Shown here one piece after another: positions 48,639 through 60,625 of a DNA stretch of 64,000 nt. Made by a program: the position numbers and the translations under genes. Location of the stretch: positions 62,001 to 126,000 of the forward strand of contig JAJSPD010000017.1 in NCBI GenBank assembly GCA_021307315.1. Direction: 5' to 3'. Each line of letters starts with the position of its first letter. Position 1 is the stretch's first letter. The notes beneath the pieces are model-generated. The model was not told the DNA's origin. It made no database searches and was given only the letters and a program-made list of their open reading frames with translations. Source of the DNA: Bisporella sp. PMI_857. Its lineage: Eukaryota; Ascomycota; Leotiomycetes; Helotiales; Helotiaceae.

Positions 48639-50166
48639 ATGGTCGAACACAACTTCGAAAATCTTTTGCTGACACTTGCACGCGGTGGCTCTATCGATCA
48701 GTAAGTCAGAGCTTTGAATAATGTAGCGTATCTAACACGTTAAAGCGAGCAATGGCCGGCACTTCAGCCAAATATTATTGAAACACTAGAAAAGGTATGT
48801 TCACCCTCGAGTTTACAAAGAAATGTCATCAACGTCACATAGACTGTAAAAACCGTCTTCACATCTCCAGCATCTGAACAATCTACCGAACCGCTCACCT
48901 CAGCTTTCTCCTCGTCGCCACCCAACCCAGAGCCATCCTCAACCGCAGAAACATCCAGCCAAAATAGTTCCTCCTCCACTCAATCCACAAACAAGGAAAA
49001 TGCTCCTCCTCCCACAGAGCCAGCTGCTCCGCGGCCATCCCAGAATCAACTACTCTTCGACTCCATAGTCAGCACGTTAAATACCTACTTCACCAAACAT
49101 CCACCTCATACCATTCAGCGCCTCTCCGAACTCATTCTCTGGCCAAAACAACACTATAAGACTCTACCTTCATATCTCCATGCGGTGGATCGTGTCGTGC
49201 ACGTCACCTCCGGGGCGCAAATATTCCCTCTCCCACCTGCAATACCTGATCCCTCGTCGTCTGCCATTCTCTCGAACGGTGGGACCAGCGACCCGCTATC
49301 TATTTCCTGGGGCAATCCCGCTACGACTCCCGCACAAGTCGGACTAGGGTCAGATGAAAGTCTGGGAGGAGCATTACTTACACCCATATCATGGCTACAG
49401 CCTGGAAAGGCTGGCAAGGTCAACGGCACGCATTCTCCGCTAGAAGGCGAGGTCACGACGGAGAGCACGGAGATGATCGATGGCCCTAACGGCGTCGGCG
49501 GTATCGAGACGGTGACCGTCTCCGTCAATGGGATATCCTCGACACGTAGCAATTCCCTGCCCGCGAACGAAGGAAGCGTCACTGCTGAGCTCCGCGCTGA
49601 AGGAGGGATCACGCAGGGCGAACTCTTAAGACAAGAACAGCGCGCAGGTGTTGTCCCAGTCTCACAATTGGCGAACAGAGGGAACCCAGATGGGACGGGT
49701 GAGGAGGATGATTCTCCACATGCACGGGGACCCGATGAGATCGGGCCGGAGGACATCGGAACGCAGCATGGCGGCGGGAGCGAGCGTGTAGGTGTAAATG
49801 TCAGGATGCAGGGAATCGACGTGCAGGCTGCGCTAGGAAGGAAGACCGAACCTGCTACCCACAAGGACGAGAAAGATGAGGACGTCACAATAGAAGATGT
49901 AACACCTGAGACGCCAAAAAGGCTAGCGGATGAGGACTTAGGCGCAGAAAAGAAGCGGATTAAAGAGGGTGAAACAGATGCCGACGGGGATGCGGTTCTG
50001 GTTGACGCTGATGGCAAGACGGAAGATGAACCTAAATTTGGTACGTGATTCCCTCCTAGAAATCTCCATCTAAATATTTCAATATCGTCGTGTCAGCTAA
50101 CGATCTTGCTTAGGCGAAGCAGGGGAATCGAAGGGTGCAGATGCCATAGACACGACGACTGTCTGA
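48639..50166 (+). CDS. Serine/threonine protein phosphatase 4 regulatory subunit 2 (PPP4R2 family)
   Basis: Four exons: 48639-48700, 48746-48794, 48843-50040 and 50114-50166, giving 453 aa. The start MVEHNFENLLLTLARGGSID is followed by HEQWPALQPNIIETLEK. After a Ser/Pro linker comes the conserved PPP4R2 core: LLFDSIVSTLNTYFTKHPPH, then TIQRLSELILWPKQHYKTLP and SYLHAVDRVVHVTSGAQIFP. The C-terminal half is disordered and acidic (EDVTIEDVTPETPKRLADED). PPP4R2 (yeast Psy4) ties the PP4 catalytic subunit to its targets and helps dephosphorylate gamma-H2AX after DNA damage repair; the role is inferred by family. A long open frame on the opposite strand across exon 3 is a shadow. Confidence 0.92.
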
Positions 50167-50453
50167 GTATGAAAGAAATGGGATACGGCGCTTTTGAGAC
50201 CCAATGTACGAGATATGCACAGGCGTTTGTAGAAATACGTGAAATGATATCGTGAAATTTCTATGGCCGAGTGTTTTTTCTGCAGACTTCCGTGTAATGC
50301 TAAGTGAGGATGCTCATTCATGTAGCTAAGCTAACTCATTAAATCAAAGCAGCCATAAGACGCCTACCCATGCCCCAAGCCAGAAACTCCTGATGCCCAT
50401 ATGCACAATTTCTCCAATCCTAGCCTCCTAGCAAAGTAATCTATGCTCTATCC

Positions 50454-51828
50454 CTATAAAATAATCTCCATCGCATCCTTGGGCTGGCTTTCATTCGGGC
50501 AATATGGGCACTTAAACCTGCCCCCTTTACTCAGCCTCTGCAACGACTCCTTTGCAACGACATGTCCGCACGGCATCATCATCGGCGGGTTGCTTTCTGT
50601 CGTTTGCTCTTTGCTCACCGGACAGACGAAGATGGCGTGGAAGATCATGCTTCCCGGTAATGCTATTTCGACCGGTAATTCATCTTGTGTAGTCCACTCT
50701 GTACGCTTTTCCTTTACGATACTGGCGAGTTTGAGGAGAGTAGGAAGGGCGATGGCGCCCGCGGTGGCGGCAATGTAGAGTGGCGACTCGGCGGAGAGGC
50801 CTAGCAACGAGCAGAACTCGCGCGTAAAGGAGAGGGCAACGTCGCCCCATGCCGTTTCGGTATTAAATGTATGGTGGTATGGCGAGTCTCGCAGATTAGA
50901 CCGGAACGCCATCGCCGTGGCGAGCTGCTGTATATCTCGCAAGAACCGGCCTTGAAACCGGCCAAAGTTCTCGCGGGCATACAAGAGCGCACCTTCCAGC
51001 CCATTCTCATACGTGTCGGGCAGTCCGTTAATAGAGGGTCCTTGAAAGAGCCACACAAATTGCAGCTTGCTTAGCTCAAACTCGAGGTTGCTACCCCGCC
51101 TTTCTAGTTCGACGCTGTTCGAGCGAGCCCATGAAATGGCCGGGTGCAAGTTGTGGGCTTTGAGTTCGTGGAGAATAGCATACATATTTGCGAACTTGTG
51201 CTGTAGCTCGGAGGACTTGAGGGAGGTGAAGTCTCCGGCATCAGACTGACTGGGGTGAGGGCTTCCTGGTGTAGGAGCGGGTTGTGGAGGATTCTCGCGG
51301 GCTTCGTCGAGGAAGGTGGACGCCACCGAGAATTGGCCTTCTCGGAGGAGGTGCATGGCGATGGCCCGGTTTATTAATGATGGATGTGAAGCGAGCGCAT
51401 CATACTCTGTTGGAAGTTTCTTAACAGGAAAATTCTAGTAAAGTCTCAGCAATATTCAGAATAGATCATAGGCAAAAGTTCACACTTTATCGAGCGCCTT
51501 CCCATACACATTATGTGCTTTGTATGTTTTCGCCATGTCATCGTTGACCTTGTCAAACCCGCTCTTAAGAGGATTTTGTAGCTTTGAAAGAGTGATAGGG
51601 GCAGACTGCGGGTCTGAGTACAAGCAAACAGGTTAGCAGAGTTCACATTAACGCCGCAATGGGAACATATGAAGATAGGCTAAGAGTGATAATAGGGGCT
51701 CCCTTACCGGCCACGATCGTTTCTCTTGCTCTCTCAAGCTGCTCGATGATCTTATCAACATCATCAACACTCTGTTTGAGGTTGGCATCCCTCCGCATGC
51801 GGGCCAGCTCGAGTTGAAGGGTGTCCAT
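50454..51828 (-). CDS. rmd5: GID/CTLH E3 ubiquitin ligase RING subunit (Gid2/Rmd5)
   Basis: Three exons: 51828-51708, 51613-51486 and 51434-50454, giving 409 aa. An N-terminal coiled coil (VDDVDKIIEQLERARETIVA) leads to a LisH motif (INRAIAMHLLREGQFSVAST) and CTLH region (LKAHNLHPAISWARSN). The C-terminal variant RING has CPVSKEQTTESNPPMMMPCG, CGHVV and KCPYCP. It lacks one of the usual zinc ligands, as known for Rmd5/RMND5. This subunit pairs with Gid9/Fyv10 to ubiquitinate gluconeogenic enzymes such as Fbp1 when glucose returns (yeast knowledge). It converges with the PP4 gene over 287 bp. Confidence 0.95.
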
Positions 51829-52366
51829 AGTTAAAATTGAATGAGGTTGGCAAAGTAAGTCTTTCTCTAGAAATGTATTATCCTGGCTAACTCGTCTGCC
51901 AGGTTTCTTCTTCTGCTCCTCGGTGAGTCATGATCGTTCTTGCCGTCACTTAAACCGTGTAGTCGTTGTCTTAAAAGATACTGTCCTCGTGTGTCGTCGT
52001 CGGTATATCTACTTACTCATGATACCAAGAAGCTGACCCGCTTTGTGTACATGGCTTGAACAGGGCCAGTGAAACCCCACCCGGCCCCTGTCCAGTAGTG
52101 GTATGCTCCGCCTGCAGCTTTCAAGCTTGAATCACATGCCCCATTTATTCTAGGACATTACAACAATACTAAATGCACAATATACTTGGCCTCCTTTAAC
52201 CATGATTTGTGGGATATCCCAATGAATAAGATCGTGAACTTCCCTCTACTATATGCTATATGCTATCCTGGATGCCTCTGATCCCTTGCTTCAAGACACA
52301 AATAGACAATGAAGCTCAATATCCGAATTAGCTAGCACGACGTCACTGCCGCAAAGGCCTGTTAAA
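51829..52366. promoter_or_regulatory. Divergent promoter region, rmd5 / Stb6-like gene
   Basis: A 538-bp head-to-head gap between two start codons. TATGCTATATGCTATCC (a short repeat) lies near 52254-52270. No other element is clear. Confidence 0.4.
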
Positions 52367-55197
52367 ATGGCTTCCCGCTTTAGCTTTCCTACTGCATACG
52401 ATCCGCAGATGCACAGAGAAGAAGTCCTAACGCTCGCAAGAACGAATTCTCGATACAATGCCCTCACAAAGCTTAATAGCGGCTCGCAGTACAATCCCAA
52501 CAGCCCTCCTACGGTCATGAACAACTCCAGTTCGCCTTCCGCGGCAAAAGAATCACCACAATCCGTTCATCTCGAGAACTTCGTCTTTGCTGATCCCGTT
52601 GCCTTCAGGTATGATTTCTAATTAGCGGGACTGGCATATGAAACCTTCTAATTGGATTCAGATTCATTGAGGATGATCCTGCTACGGTGTTGGTCCAGCG
52701 ACACGGGCGTTTACAAGGCTATGAACTATATATGGTTGAGCAGTGGGTGTGTTCAAGGGCAAACCCGACATTTGTGATCGCAACATATACCGGCGATCCA
52801 GATCACTCAATATCAGTGGGGGTGTTGGAAGTCCCGAAAAATAGAGACGAATGGTCACCGCGGCTACGACATTATTTCAAGGCTGCATCCAAGTATCAAG
52901 CCAGAGCAAAAGAAACGGAGCTTGGGTCACTCATGATCACAAACCTCAGCAATTTCCCTTCCGCTTTGACGGTCATACCGGTCCCGGAGGGTAATGTAGG
53001 AAAGCATAGAGAGGACTTCATTGTCAACGAAGACTTAAAAAGGCTAAATTGCTCGGGGAGATCTGGCATGAGTCTGTCAGCCCCAGCTGGGGCAACGAAG
53101 GCTAAGTTTCTACAACTTTACAAGACTAGCGAGCGGGTAAATCTTGCCGTTGCTGTCATTGAATTAGTCAAGCTTTGTCAAATAGCTCTTATCGTTTTCG
53201 GTAAGTTGGAAGAGGAATACTTAGATGGTTTGCTTTGTGACATGACCGAGAAGGCTATCAGTGACTGGTGGACTGACATTGGTTCTGAGCTCTACAACAC
53301 CGAGCCTAGCGATGGAGTTTTAGGACCAACAACGGTTTCTGCATTGCTGGGTACCCTCATGGGTGCTCGAAACCGCTTAGACTACCTAAACGCATCTCCA
53401 CCAAAGGACGCTTTCGAGTACCATAGTCTTCAAAGAAGTGTATCCTATTTCCAGAAGAATCAAGACCTTGCCCGCACTAAGAAGTTAGACCGGCATACCC
53501 TCAATCGTTTACACAACACTACAGCGAAAGCTGCGGCTGGTGAAGGGTGGGCTGTTCCGAAAGCTATCAAGTCTACTGTTGCTGAACTCAGCGGCAAGGG
53601 TGGAGAAATGATTATGGGCATGGTCGGTCGCGATAAAGCTGGCATGGGAGAAATAGAAACCCTTGAAATTGATCGCTTCGTTACCTTGGTACACGGAGAG
53701 AGAGCGAAGTGCCTTTGGCTCGGGAAGCCAAGAAGGAGCGGCCACGCTGCAGTTGATGCGAAGGCAGAGACCGATTTGGCGAGCTTGAGAGCTGAAAAGA
53801 TACCTCCTGAGGAAAACACAAATAATCGAAGGAGAGAAAGGGATAGCCCTCACGAGATATACTCCGCTCAAGCACCTGGCTCGGCTGTCAGCATGCTCGA
53901 CACCCCTATCGAGAAGGACTATCGAAAGTCCGTCATGAAGAGTGTCACCGGAAAGATGAATGATGCTAGTAATCGAATTGGCCGAATTAAAGACGTAGTA
54001 GGAATACGTGGGCATGCAAGCAAACACTCAAGAGATGAAGGTCCAGAATCTGAAGTTAAAGGGATAAGTTATCTTAACTCGAACAACTCTACTACAACGG
54101 CCATATCGACTGTGGCACCTCAGAGCCCACAACTAGGCATTGGTAAAGCATTCAGCTGGAAAGAGACACCCTCCGATTACCAGAATGGCCGGCCGAAGAA
54201 CAAAGATGTTATGGACAGCACTGCCTCTTCAATTCTCTCTGAGGTAGAGCCTCCTATAAGCGATTCGAACTTTACTCCGCCAGTTGATTCGGTACGCCAA
54301 GAAATATTGCAGACAGAACTAGAGGCCAAATGGAGAGCACAAGTAAAGGACATCCGTGACACGCTAGTCGTAACTGATCCTTCTGTCGGAGGGTCCGCTT
54401 ATGGCGATGGTGATCTTCAAGGACCAGTGTTAGAGGCGGACCGAGACCCAGGGAACTTTGAAGTTCTTCTCCATCGACGCCATAGCATGTCAGGGCCAGC
54501 TCCATATTCATTAGCGCAACGGCATAAGGCTTGGTGGCCCCGTCAAATGTCATTCACTGATGCAGAAGATGCTATTCTAGGATGGGAGCCTATAGATGGT
54601 GATAATGAGGAGCTAGGAGAGTCTGATCCATGGGCTGCCTTGCAGCAACAAATATACACATCGGAAAACTTGAAGAAACTTTTTGAGGATGTTTTGGTAC
54701 TTCGAGACTCCATAGGTCCTTGGGTCGAAAGCGTCGTTAGCAATGTGGACGATCTGGATGAGCAGGCAGGTCAAGATCAAGAAGAATTTCAGAAACATTT
54801 CTATCGTCTCACTGAGACATATCAAATGATGAAGAGCGACTCTGAAGATACGCTCGGAAATGAACGAGCTCACGTTATGGAGATGATCAAGGACGTGGAA
54901 GTCCTAGGAGCAAAACTCGAATACGAAATCAATGCACTGGTCTCGAAGGTGCAGGATGTTGAAGAAGGTGTAGCACAGTTCGAACGGGAGGTCGATAGTT
55001 TAGAATTTCGAACAGAGCAGCTTGAAAAGCATCTAAGTACCGAGACATGGGCTCATTGGCTCGTTCGGTCCATCACCGGGATTGGGACACCACCGAATCG
55101 TCCTTCATCGGTTGCTAGTGTGAAAACCGTGAACGAGAATGGTGCAAGTATGAAGAGTGTGGCTGTGGATGGCACAAATAAGAAAAACAACGGTTAG
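52367..55197 (+). CDS. Stb2/Stb6-like protein (Sin3-associated)
   Basis: Two exons, 52367-52608 and 52662-55197, giving 925 aa. The conserved N-terminal domain crosses the intron: LENFVFADPVAFR, then FIEDDPATVLVQRHGRLQGY, ELYMVEQWVCSRANPTFVIA and VGVLEVPKNRDEW. The middle has RLDYLNASPPKDAFEYHSLQ and VPKAIKSTVAELSGKGGEM. The C-terminal ~200 residues are a coiled coil (LTETYQMMKSDSEDTLGNER, VSKVQDVEEGVAQFEREVDS). Budding yeast Stb2/Stb6 were found as Sin3-binding proteins and are linked to the Rpd3L histone deacetylase; the fungal role is inferred from this. The exon is long and clean, with no internal oddities. Confidence 0.9.
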
Positions 55198-55527
55198 CGG
55201 AATATGCATTTGGAAGCATTGCAGGCGTTAGGAATACCCAGACATTTATATAGTCGCATACGGAGTAGGAGCATAGCATTGAGGTATCAGTTTCGAAGAA
55301 TTACAGGTTGGAGTGGATATCGAGTGCCGTCTTTTCTCTGTATACCCATATTTATAGTACAATATGACCAGTACAATCCATATAACCTGCCAGCTGCTTT
55401 CCAAATCTGCAGCTCGAGATCTCATCTTAGAGAACCTCTACATAGAGATAGATGCAGTCCTATCCACCAGCGTCGCAATCGTACAATATCCGCCTCTCCA
55501 CCCTCTATCCCAAGCTTGTCAGATAAT
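55198..55527. other. Intergenic between converging genes
   Basis: A 330-bp 3'-3' gap between the Stb6-like gene and tim10. The plus-strand frames reaching across it are shadows of tim10. Confidence 0.5.
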
Positions 55528-56045
55528 TTACATCCCCCCAACACCAAACCCACCACCCAATGCGCCTCCTTTCGCCGCAGCCTCCGCCTGCAACAGTTCG
55601 CTAACCTGTCTTATAGTTAGCTTGCTGTTCCAGCTTCCGATGTACTCGGATTTAGTGTATAACGCCTACCTTCATCTGCACATCGAAGAACTTGGCTGCA
55701 CACCGGTCGATACAGACCCCTTCACCTTTGTTGATCTCGCCTTCGCGGTAGTCTTTTGGTATGCACTTTTTCATGCAGGCTTGTTGCAATCTGTTGCAAA
55801 ATGTTAGAAGAGAAAACTTAATTGTGACTAAGACGAGGAGAAGAAATCATGCAGAAGACATGTGGACAAGAAAAATCAAGGAGAGAAGAGATTAGACAAG
55901 GTACAAGCGCCACAATATAAAGGGAAGAGTAGAGAAAGAAGGCATACTGGTTGAACATTGTGGTAATAAGGTCCATTTCTGCTTCTGCGGCTGCGATCTT
56001 TTCAGCACTTGAAGGCTGTGGGCGCCCGAGTCCAAAGAGTGACAT
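55528..56045 (-). CDS. tim10: Mitochondrial intermembrane space chaperone Tim10
   Basis: Three exons: 56045-55948, 55790-55670 and 55605-55528, giving 98 aa. The protein starts [20 protein letters not shown], followed by [13 protein letters not shown]. It carries the twin CX3C motifs, CMKKC and CIDRC, spaced as in small Tims, and ends in an [15 protein letters not shown] tail. Tim10 pairs with Tim9 as a hexameric chaperone that escorts carrier proteins to Tim22 (established). Without splicing, only the first 33 residues are in one frame, so the gene is easily missed. It is arranged head to head with the mitochondrial lysyl-tRNA synthetase gene. Confidence 0.96.
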
Positions 56046-56467
56046 CTTGCAAGATTATTCAAGGGTTTTGGAAAAAGATGATGGTGGTATAATGGCGACG
56101 TATAAATGTATGTAATGAGGCTTCACAGATATGATTTTATGATGTCTTGAAGCTCAGCTTCAAGAATTTGAGCTTGGCATTGCGGCCGCTAGCGCTGTGC
56201 AGAACTGTCGCAAAGCTCGAATTTGTTCCCGACAAACTTCCATCTTTCTGAACGTTTTTGAATGTGACAATTGTACCGGTAAGTTGAGATTATTCTTGAT
56301 TTTGGATGGAAGGCGGTATAATGATGAACTACATATAACATTAGAACCGTTGCGACTGACACTTTCGGGTGCTTGATCTCACTATCTCATTTTCTGAACA
56401 TGCCATGAACATCACTTCTTTTCTTGCCTTATTTGCGCCTCCATAGCACTAACATCTAGCGAACAGG
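56046..56467. promoter_or_regulatory. Shared divergent promoter, tim10 / mitochondrial lysyl-tRNA synthetase
   Basis: The 422 bp between the start codons of two genes for mitochondrial proteins. A GCGGCCGC palindrome lies near 56182-56189, and TTCAAGAATTTGAG-type sequence sits near 56159. No TATA is clear. A bidirectional promoter is likely. Confidence 0.55.
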
Positions 56468-58317
56468 ATGAACGCAAGTACGGGGCTACGGTTTCTGCGA
56501 CCGTATCTGTATAAAGATATTCCTGTTACGAGGAAATCAGTGTATCTACGATTTTACAATCATGCATCCAGCACAACGGATACGGCCTCGAGGGCAGGCA
56601 CAAGCTATGGCAGCACCACCACGAAACCCACGACAGCCCCCGCTGAAATAAAGGAGAAAGACCATGCCATTCACATCATAGAGAGAGCAAAAGAACTGAA
56701 GCAAGCATATTCGTTACTATACCCCAGGATAAATAACGACAAAAATGCAGTCAGCATAGCTGAATTCACAAATGCATACAAGGATCTGGGGAAAGGCGAA
56801 AGCATTTCAAACGATGGCCGAACCTTGCGTGGTATGTTTATGCTATACGAACGCGGCCAAAGGTCCATTTCTGACAATATGATAGGGCGCATCATGAACT
56901 TTCGCATCGCAGGCAAAGGCCTTGCGTTTCTTGATATCTCTCAAGATGGCCAAGCCACACAGATAGTCTGTGATCTTGCTCATCTCAAAGTAGATAGCAA
57001 TAAGCAATTTAGCACATTCTACCATTTGATTCAGCGTGGTGATGTTATATGTCAGCTCTTCCAGCCTCCCCAAAGATTATGTGTTGATTGTGTATAGCCG
57101 CTTCCGGATATCCATATACCACGAAAAGAGGACAGTTGTCGCTACGAGCTACAGAGCTTCCAATCATCCTGTCCCCTTCTCTTGCTAAGTTACCGACGGT
57201 GCTTGAGGATCGCGAAACGAGAATACGTAACCGCCATGTTGATCTTTTAGTCAATCGAAAGGTTGTGGATACACTGCGCGCGAGGTCTCATATTATACGA
57301 TATATGAGAGATTTTCTTCTCAAGGACAATTTCATGGAAGTTCAGACACCGATCATTGCCGAAAAAGCTGGAGGTGCTATTGCCAAACCTTTTACTACCG
57401 CCGCCACGGAATTCTCTGAGAAGCAGCTAGCTCTCAGGATTGCACCTGAGTTATGGCTCAAGAGAATGATTCTGGGTGGCATGGATCGCGTCTTTGAGAT
57501 TGGACCTGCGTTTCGAAACGAAGGGCTAGATGCAACGCACAACCCAGAATTTACCACATGCGAATTTTATAAATCTTTCGCTGATCTCGAAGATCTAATC
57601 CGCATGACAGAAATCCTGATTAGTGGCCTGGCTGAACATGTCGAATCACTACGGGAGTCCTCCTTATACGGCCTCCCGGCAGTGGATATCGGTCTGTTCA
57701 AAGCACCATATCAACGCATCAAGTTTATTCCAGCTATAGAAGCAGCACTCGGCCATTCGCTACCAGATCTCTCTGCAGCAGACGCTCAAGAACAACTCCT
57801 CTCCATTTTCAAGGCCCACAATCTTACACCACCTGCCTCTTCAAGCCTCCCTCGCCTCCTAGATAAACTTTCAACACTCTACATCGAGCCTCGATGCAAC
57901 ACCCCAACATTCATAACTCACCACCCCTCCTGCCTCGCTCCGCTCGCAAAATCCTTTTTTGACCCCACGACCTCACAACACGTGTCTGCACGCGTTGAGC
58001 TATTTATTCACCATAAGGAGGTTGCGAACATGTATGAAGAGGAGAACTCGCCGTTCGAACAGAGAAAGAAATTTAAGGAGCAGGCAAGGTGGAAGGATGA
58101 TGAAAATGAGGCTTATATTGATGAGAGTTATTTGTCGGCGCTGGAGTGGGGCCTTCCACCTACCGGTGGATGGGGATGCGGAATTGATAGGCTCTGTATG
58201 CTCCTGAGTGGGGCGACGAGGATTGGGGATGTGTTAAGCTTTGGCAGTTTACGGAATGTGGTTAATCTTGGAAGGACAGAGTCTGGTGAGAAGAGCTCAG
58301 ATGGGGGAGAGAAGTAG
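56468..58317 (+). CDS. Lysyl-tRNA synthetase, class II, mitochondrial type
   Basis: Two exons, 56468-57050 and 57098-58317, giving 600 aa, near the size of yeast Msk1 (576). The N-terminus MNASTGLRFLRPYLYKDIPV, Arg-rich and without acidic residues until residue 17, looks like a mitochondrial presequence. An OB-fold tRNA-binding domain follows (SISDNMIGRIMNFRIAGKGL). The class II motifs are in order: motif 1 FMEVQTPIIAEKAGG, motif 2 FEIGPAFRNEGLDATHNPEF and motif 3 GGWGCGIDRLCMLLSG. The intron donor is GTCAGC, slightly off consensus; the phase and protein both continue correctly (GDVIS to ASGYPYTTKRG). The enzyme charges mitochondrial tRNA-Lys. It is divergent to tim10. Confidence 0.95.
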
Positions 58318-58937
58318 ATGTACAGTGGAAGTGTATGATATTGTACAACTTACTCACTGTAGAAATATGTATTAATATGGTATGTGAAGACTGCCTTTCC
58401 AGATGGCTATGAGTAGAAGTAACAATGCTCTATGTTGATGAGGTAGAGGCGACGTCAGCAGATGCTAGTGTTTTGCCCCATCCTAGTCGTGCAATTAAAG
58501 AGGCTTACTGACAATTGTCAGTGCAGTGCTTCCCCTTCAATGGCTGAGCTGACCAACTTCTAACTCTGGGCATTATGTAAGATGTCAAATTCGAGACCTC
58601 ACAGTATATCGTTTCAGGGGTTCACCCGCTTAAGCGAAGAGCTTAAAAAGTCCTTTACATTCAAAGCTGACTCTGCATGGGACTTATTTCAACGACGGAC
58701 CAAGCGCAGTTATTGAAAAATGATACTGCAGCTCCATTCTAACATTCATATAACACGAGACACCTCAGTTTGGGAGAAGTACTTCTATTATCCCGTCCTT
58801 GGTCGCGGATGTTGGATCCGCTACTTTGAACAGAATCTACCTAGGTCCCTCCATACTATTAGAGAAAGAAATTAAGAATGAGCTACGCTCTTTCTCTGCC
58901 CTCGCTGGCCAAACCCGTCCCAGTTCCTGAACAACAT
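58318..58937. other. Intergenic between converging genes
   Basis: About 620 bp, AT-rich, with no frame of interest. Confidence 0.4.
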
Positions 58938-59533
58938 TTAGTTGCATCTATAAGAAGAGGCACGATCATTCCAGCCGAAATCCACCAAGTTGAAGATACC
59001 AGGGTTAATAATGCCGCAAAGACTAGCGCCACCACATCCAGTATTACTATTAATTTTATTGTTAGTAATTTTCAAAAGAGCTGGAGGATTGGGAATGGCA
59101 GAAATTGGAGGCTCGTACTCATAGATGCAGCAGGTGGTTCCAGCGTCAGGGCCGAGGGAGGAAACGATGTTGTTCCAGCCGTTCAGGAGGTCGTCTATTC
59201 ATGTTAGTCTTGCCACTTTGAATGGCTGACTGAGAAAAGAAGAAGCATACTGCACTGTCCAGTGTTAGTGGCGAGATTCTCAGTGCGGCCTCCGAAGTTC
59301 ACATCAGCTGCGACGAAGAGGTGAGTGATGGCCCTCTTCTCAGAGCTGCCCTTGGCTGGAACGTTGGAGGTGCCTGGGGCGGAGAGAAGGCCAGCTTGGA
59401 GAACGGCGATGGCACCCTCGGGGACGACCGAGCTATTCTTGAAGTCGCTCACGAACTCAGCTTTTTCAGTCGCTGGCGCAGCGGAGGCGAGAGTTGCCAG
59501 AACGGCGAGGAGGGCGGTGCTTGTGAACTTCAT
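58938..59533 (-). CDS. Small secreted beta/gamma-crystallin-like protein
   Basis: Two exons, 59533-59251 and 59194-58938, giving 179 aa. A signal peptide (MKFTSTALLAVLATLASAAP) is clear. A propeptide-like stretch ends at SSEKRAITHLFV, where KR fits Kex2 cutting. The mature part reads AADVNFGGRTENLATNTGQC, NDLLNGWNNIVSSLGPDAGT, TCCIYEYEPPISAIPNPPAL, then Cys-Gly-Gly turns and a final NDRASSYRCN. The NF-GR..NL, GWNN..SS and ..SSYRC pattern matches small fungal proteins with a crystallin-like double Greek-key fold, and the Cys pairs suggest disulfides. The role is unknown. Expression could relate to host or environmental contact, but nothing in the sequence proves it. Confidence 0.75.
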
Positions 59534-60552
59534 GGTGGATTAGGATTTGCTTATTTAATAGGTTTGTGTAGGAACTTTGGATGAGGGAATATGCTCTGAG
59601 GATGTCGTGGTGAAGGGGAACGGTCGCTGGTTTATATAGATTTTGAGAAGCATTTGATCAGCAAATTGATTATGCTTCTCCTACCCGTCATGCACGTATG
59701 GTGAACTTTTCCATGAGCGACAGTAAGCATCACAGGCATGAACCTGAGCCGAGAGTAAGAACGAGATGAAGTTCTGATTCACATAGGTCAGACTCAACTC
59801 GTGTAGTGAGGAGAATGTTATGGATGATGGGCCGAAAGCAGTCATCTGCTGATTAGAATGACCGCCAAGAAGATACGTTGAAGAGAGAATGCATGAAAAG
59901 TACGCCCAAAGAGATTTTCATGCTAAGCAACACATTCTTGGCAAGCACTGAAGGCATTTTTGGTATGATACGGTTAGAAGAGACTGCCAGCTTACATTGT
60001 AAGGATGTTGTATGGTTATGGATTTACTCTGGCTGTGCTCGTGTTGTCGAAGTGATGCAGATCAAAGTTTCATGCCACCACACCTTGCGAAAGTAAACCC
60101 TGCTATTCAATAATATACTCAGAACTACGAGATGCCTTGAGGTATTCCAAGGGTATCAATATCGTAAAGTTATCTTGAATGTGGTCTTTCAGTTCTAAGT
60201 TGTTTCCAATTCAGAGCATAGCAATATCATCCTAAAATCACCGGCAGTGTGACCAAAAAATATAAAATAAATCAAAAATGTTACGAATATGATTCTATAA
60301 GCCTAGAAAAGCGGTTTGTACTGCTTTAATACTAAAATACTGAACTAAAGAGAAAAAGTAGAGCTTTGGAAAAGCTTGCGACTAAGTCTGGCTTTCAGGC
60401 CACGTGCTCCTAGTCCCAATTAGGGAACATACGCATACTGGTCACGTGCTAACCATAACGCTTTTTATATTCTGCCAGTTTTATTACTTACCGCTTTTCT
60501 AATTCAACTCATCGCTTTGCTAAATAGGCTTAGTGCTATATCACGTCAGATA

Positions 60553-60625
60553 TCTGATTTGATTTTGATTATTTTGATTGATTTTGATTTAAACTTTATT
60601 TGATTTGGTTAATTTTGATTTGGGG
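60553..60625 (+). repeat. TTGATT-rich low-complexity repeat
   Basis: TTTGATTTTGATTATTTTG and close copies repeat imperfectly over about 70 bp, then pass into AT-rich sequence to 60660. This could be a degraded microsatellite or RIP-altered repeat. Confidence 0.75.

Noticed and set aside
49154..50017. Long antisense frame (287 codons) over the PP4 subunit gene
   Set aside because: It mirrors the long GC-rich exon of a recognised gene and has Ser/Pro-rich content typical of reverse-complement shadows; no start or splice context.
55204..55807. Plus-strand frames of 138 and 147 codons
   Set aside because: They are antisense to tim10 exons and the converging 3' flank; no family content.
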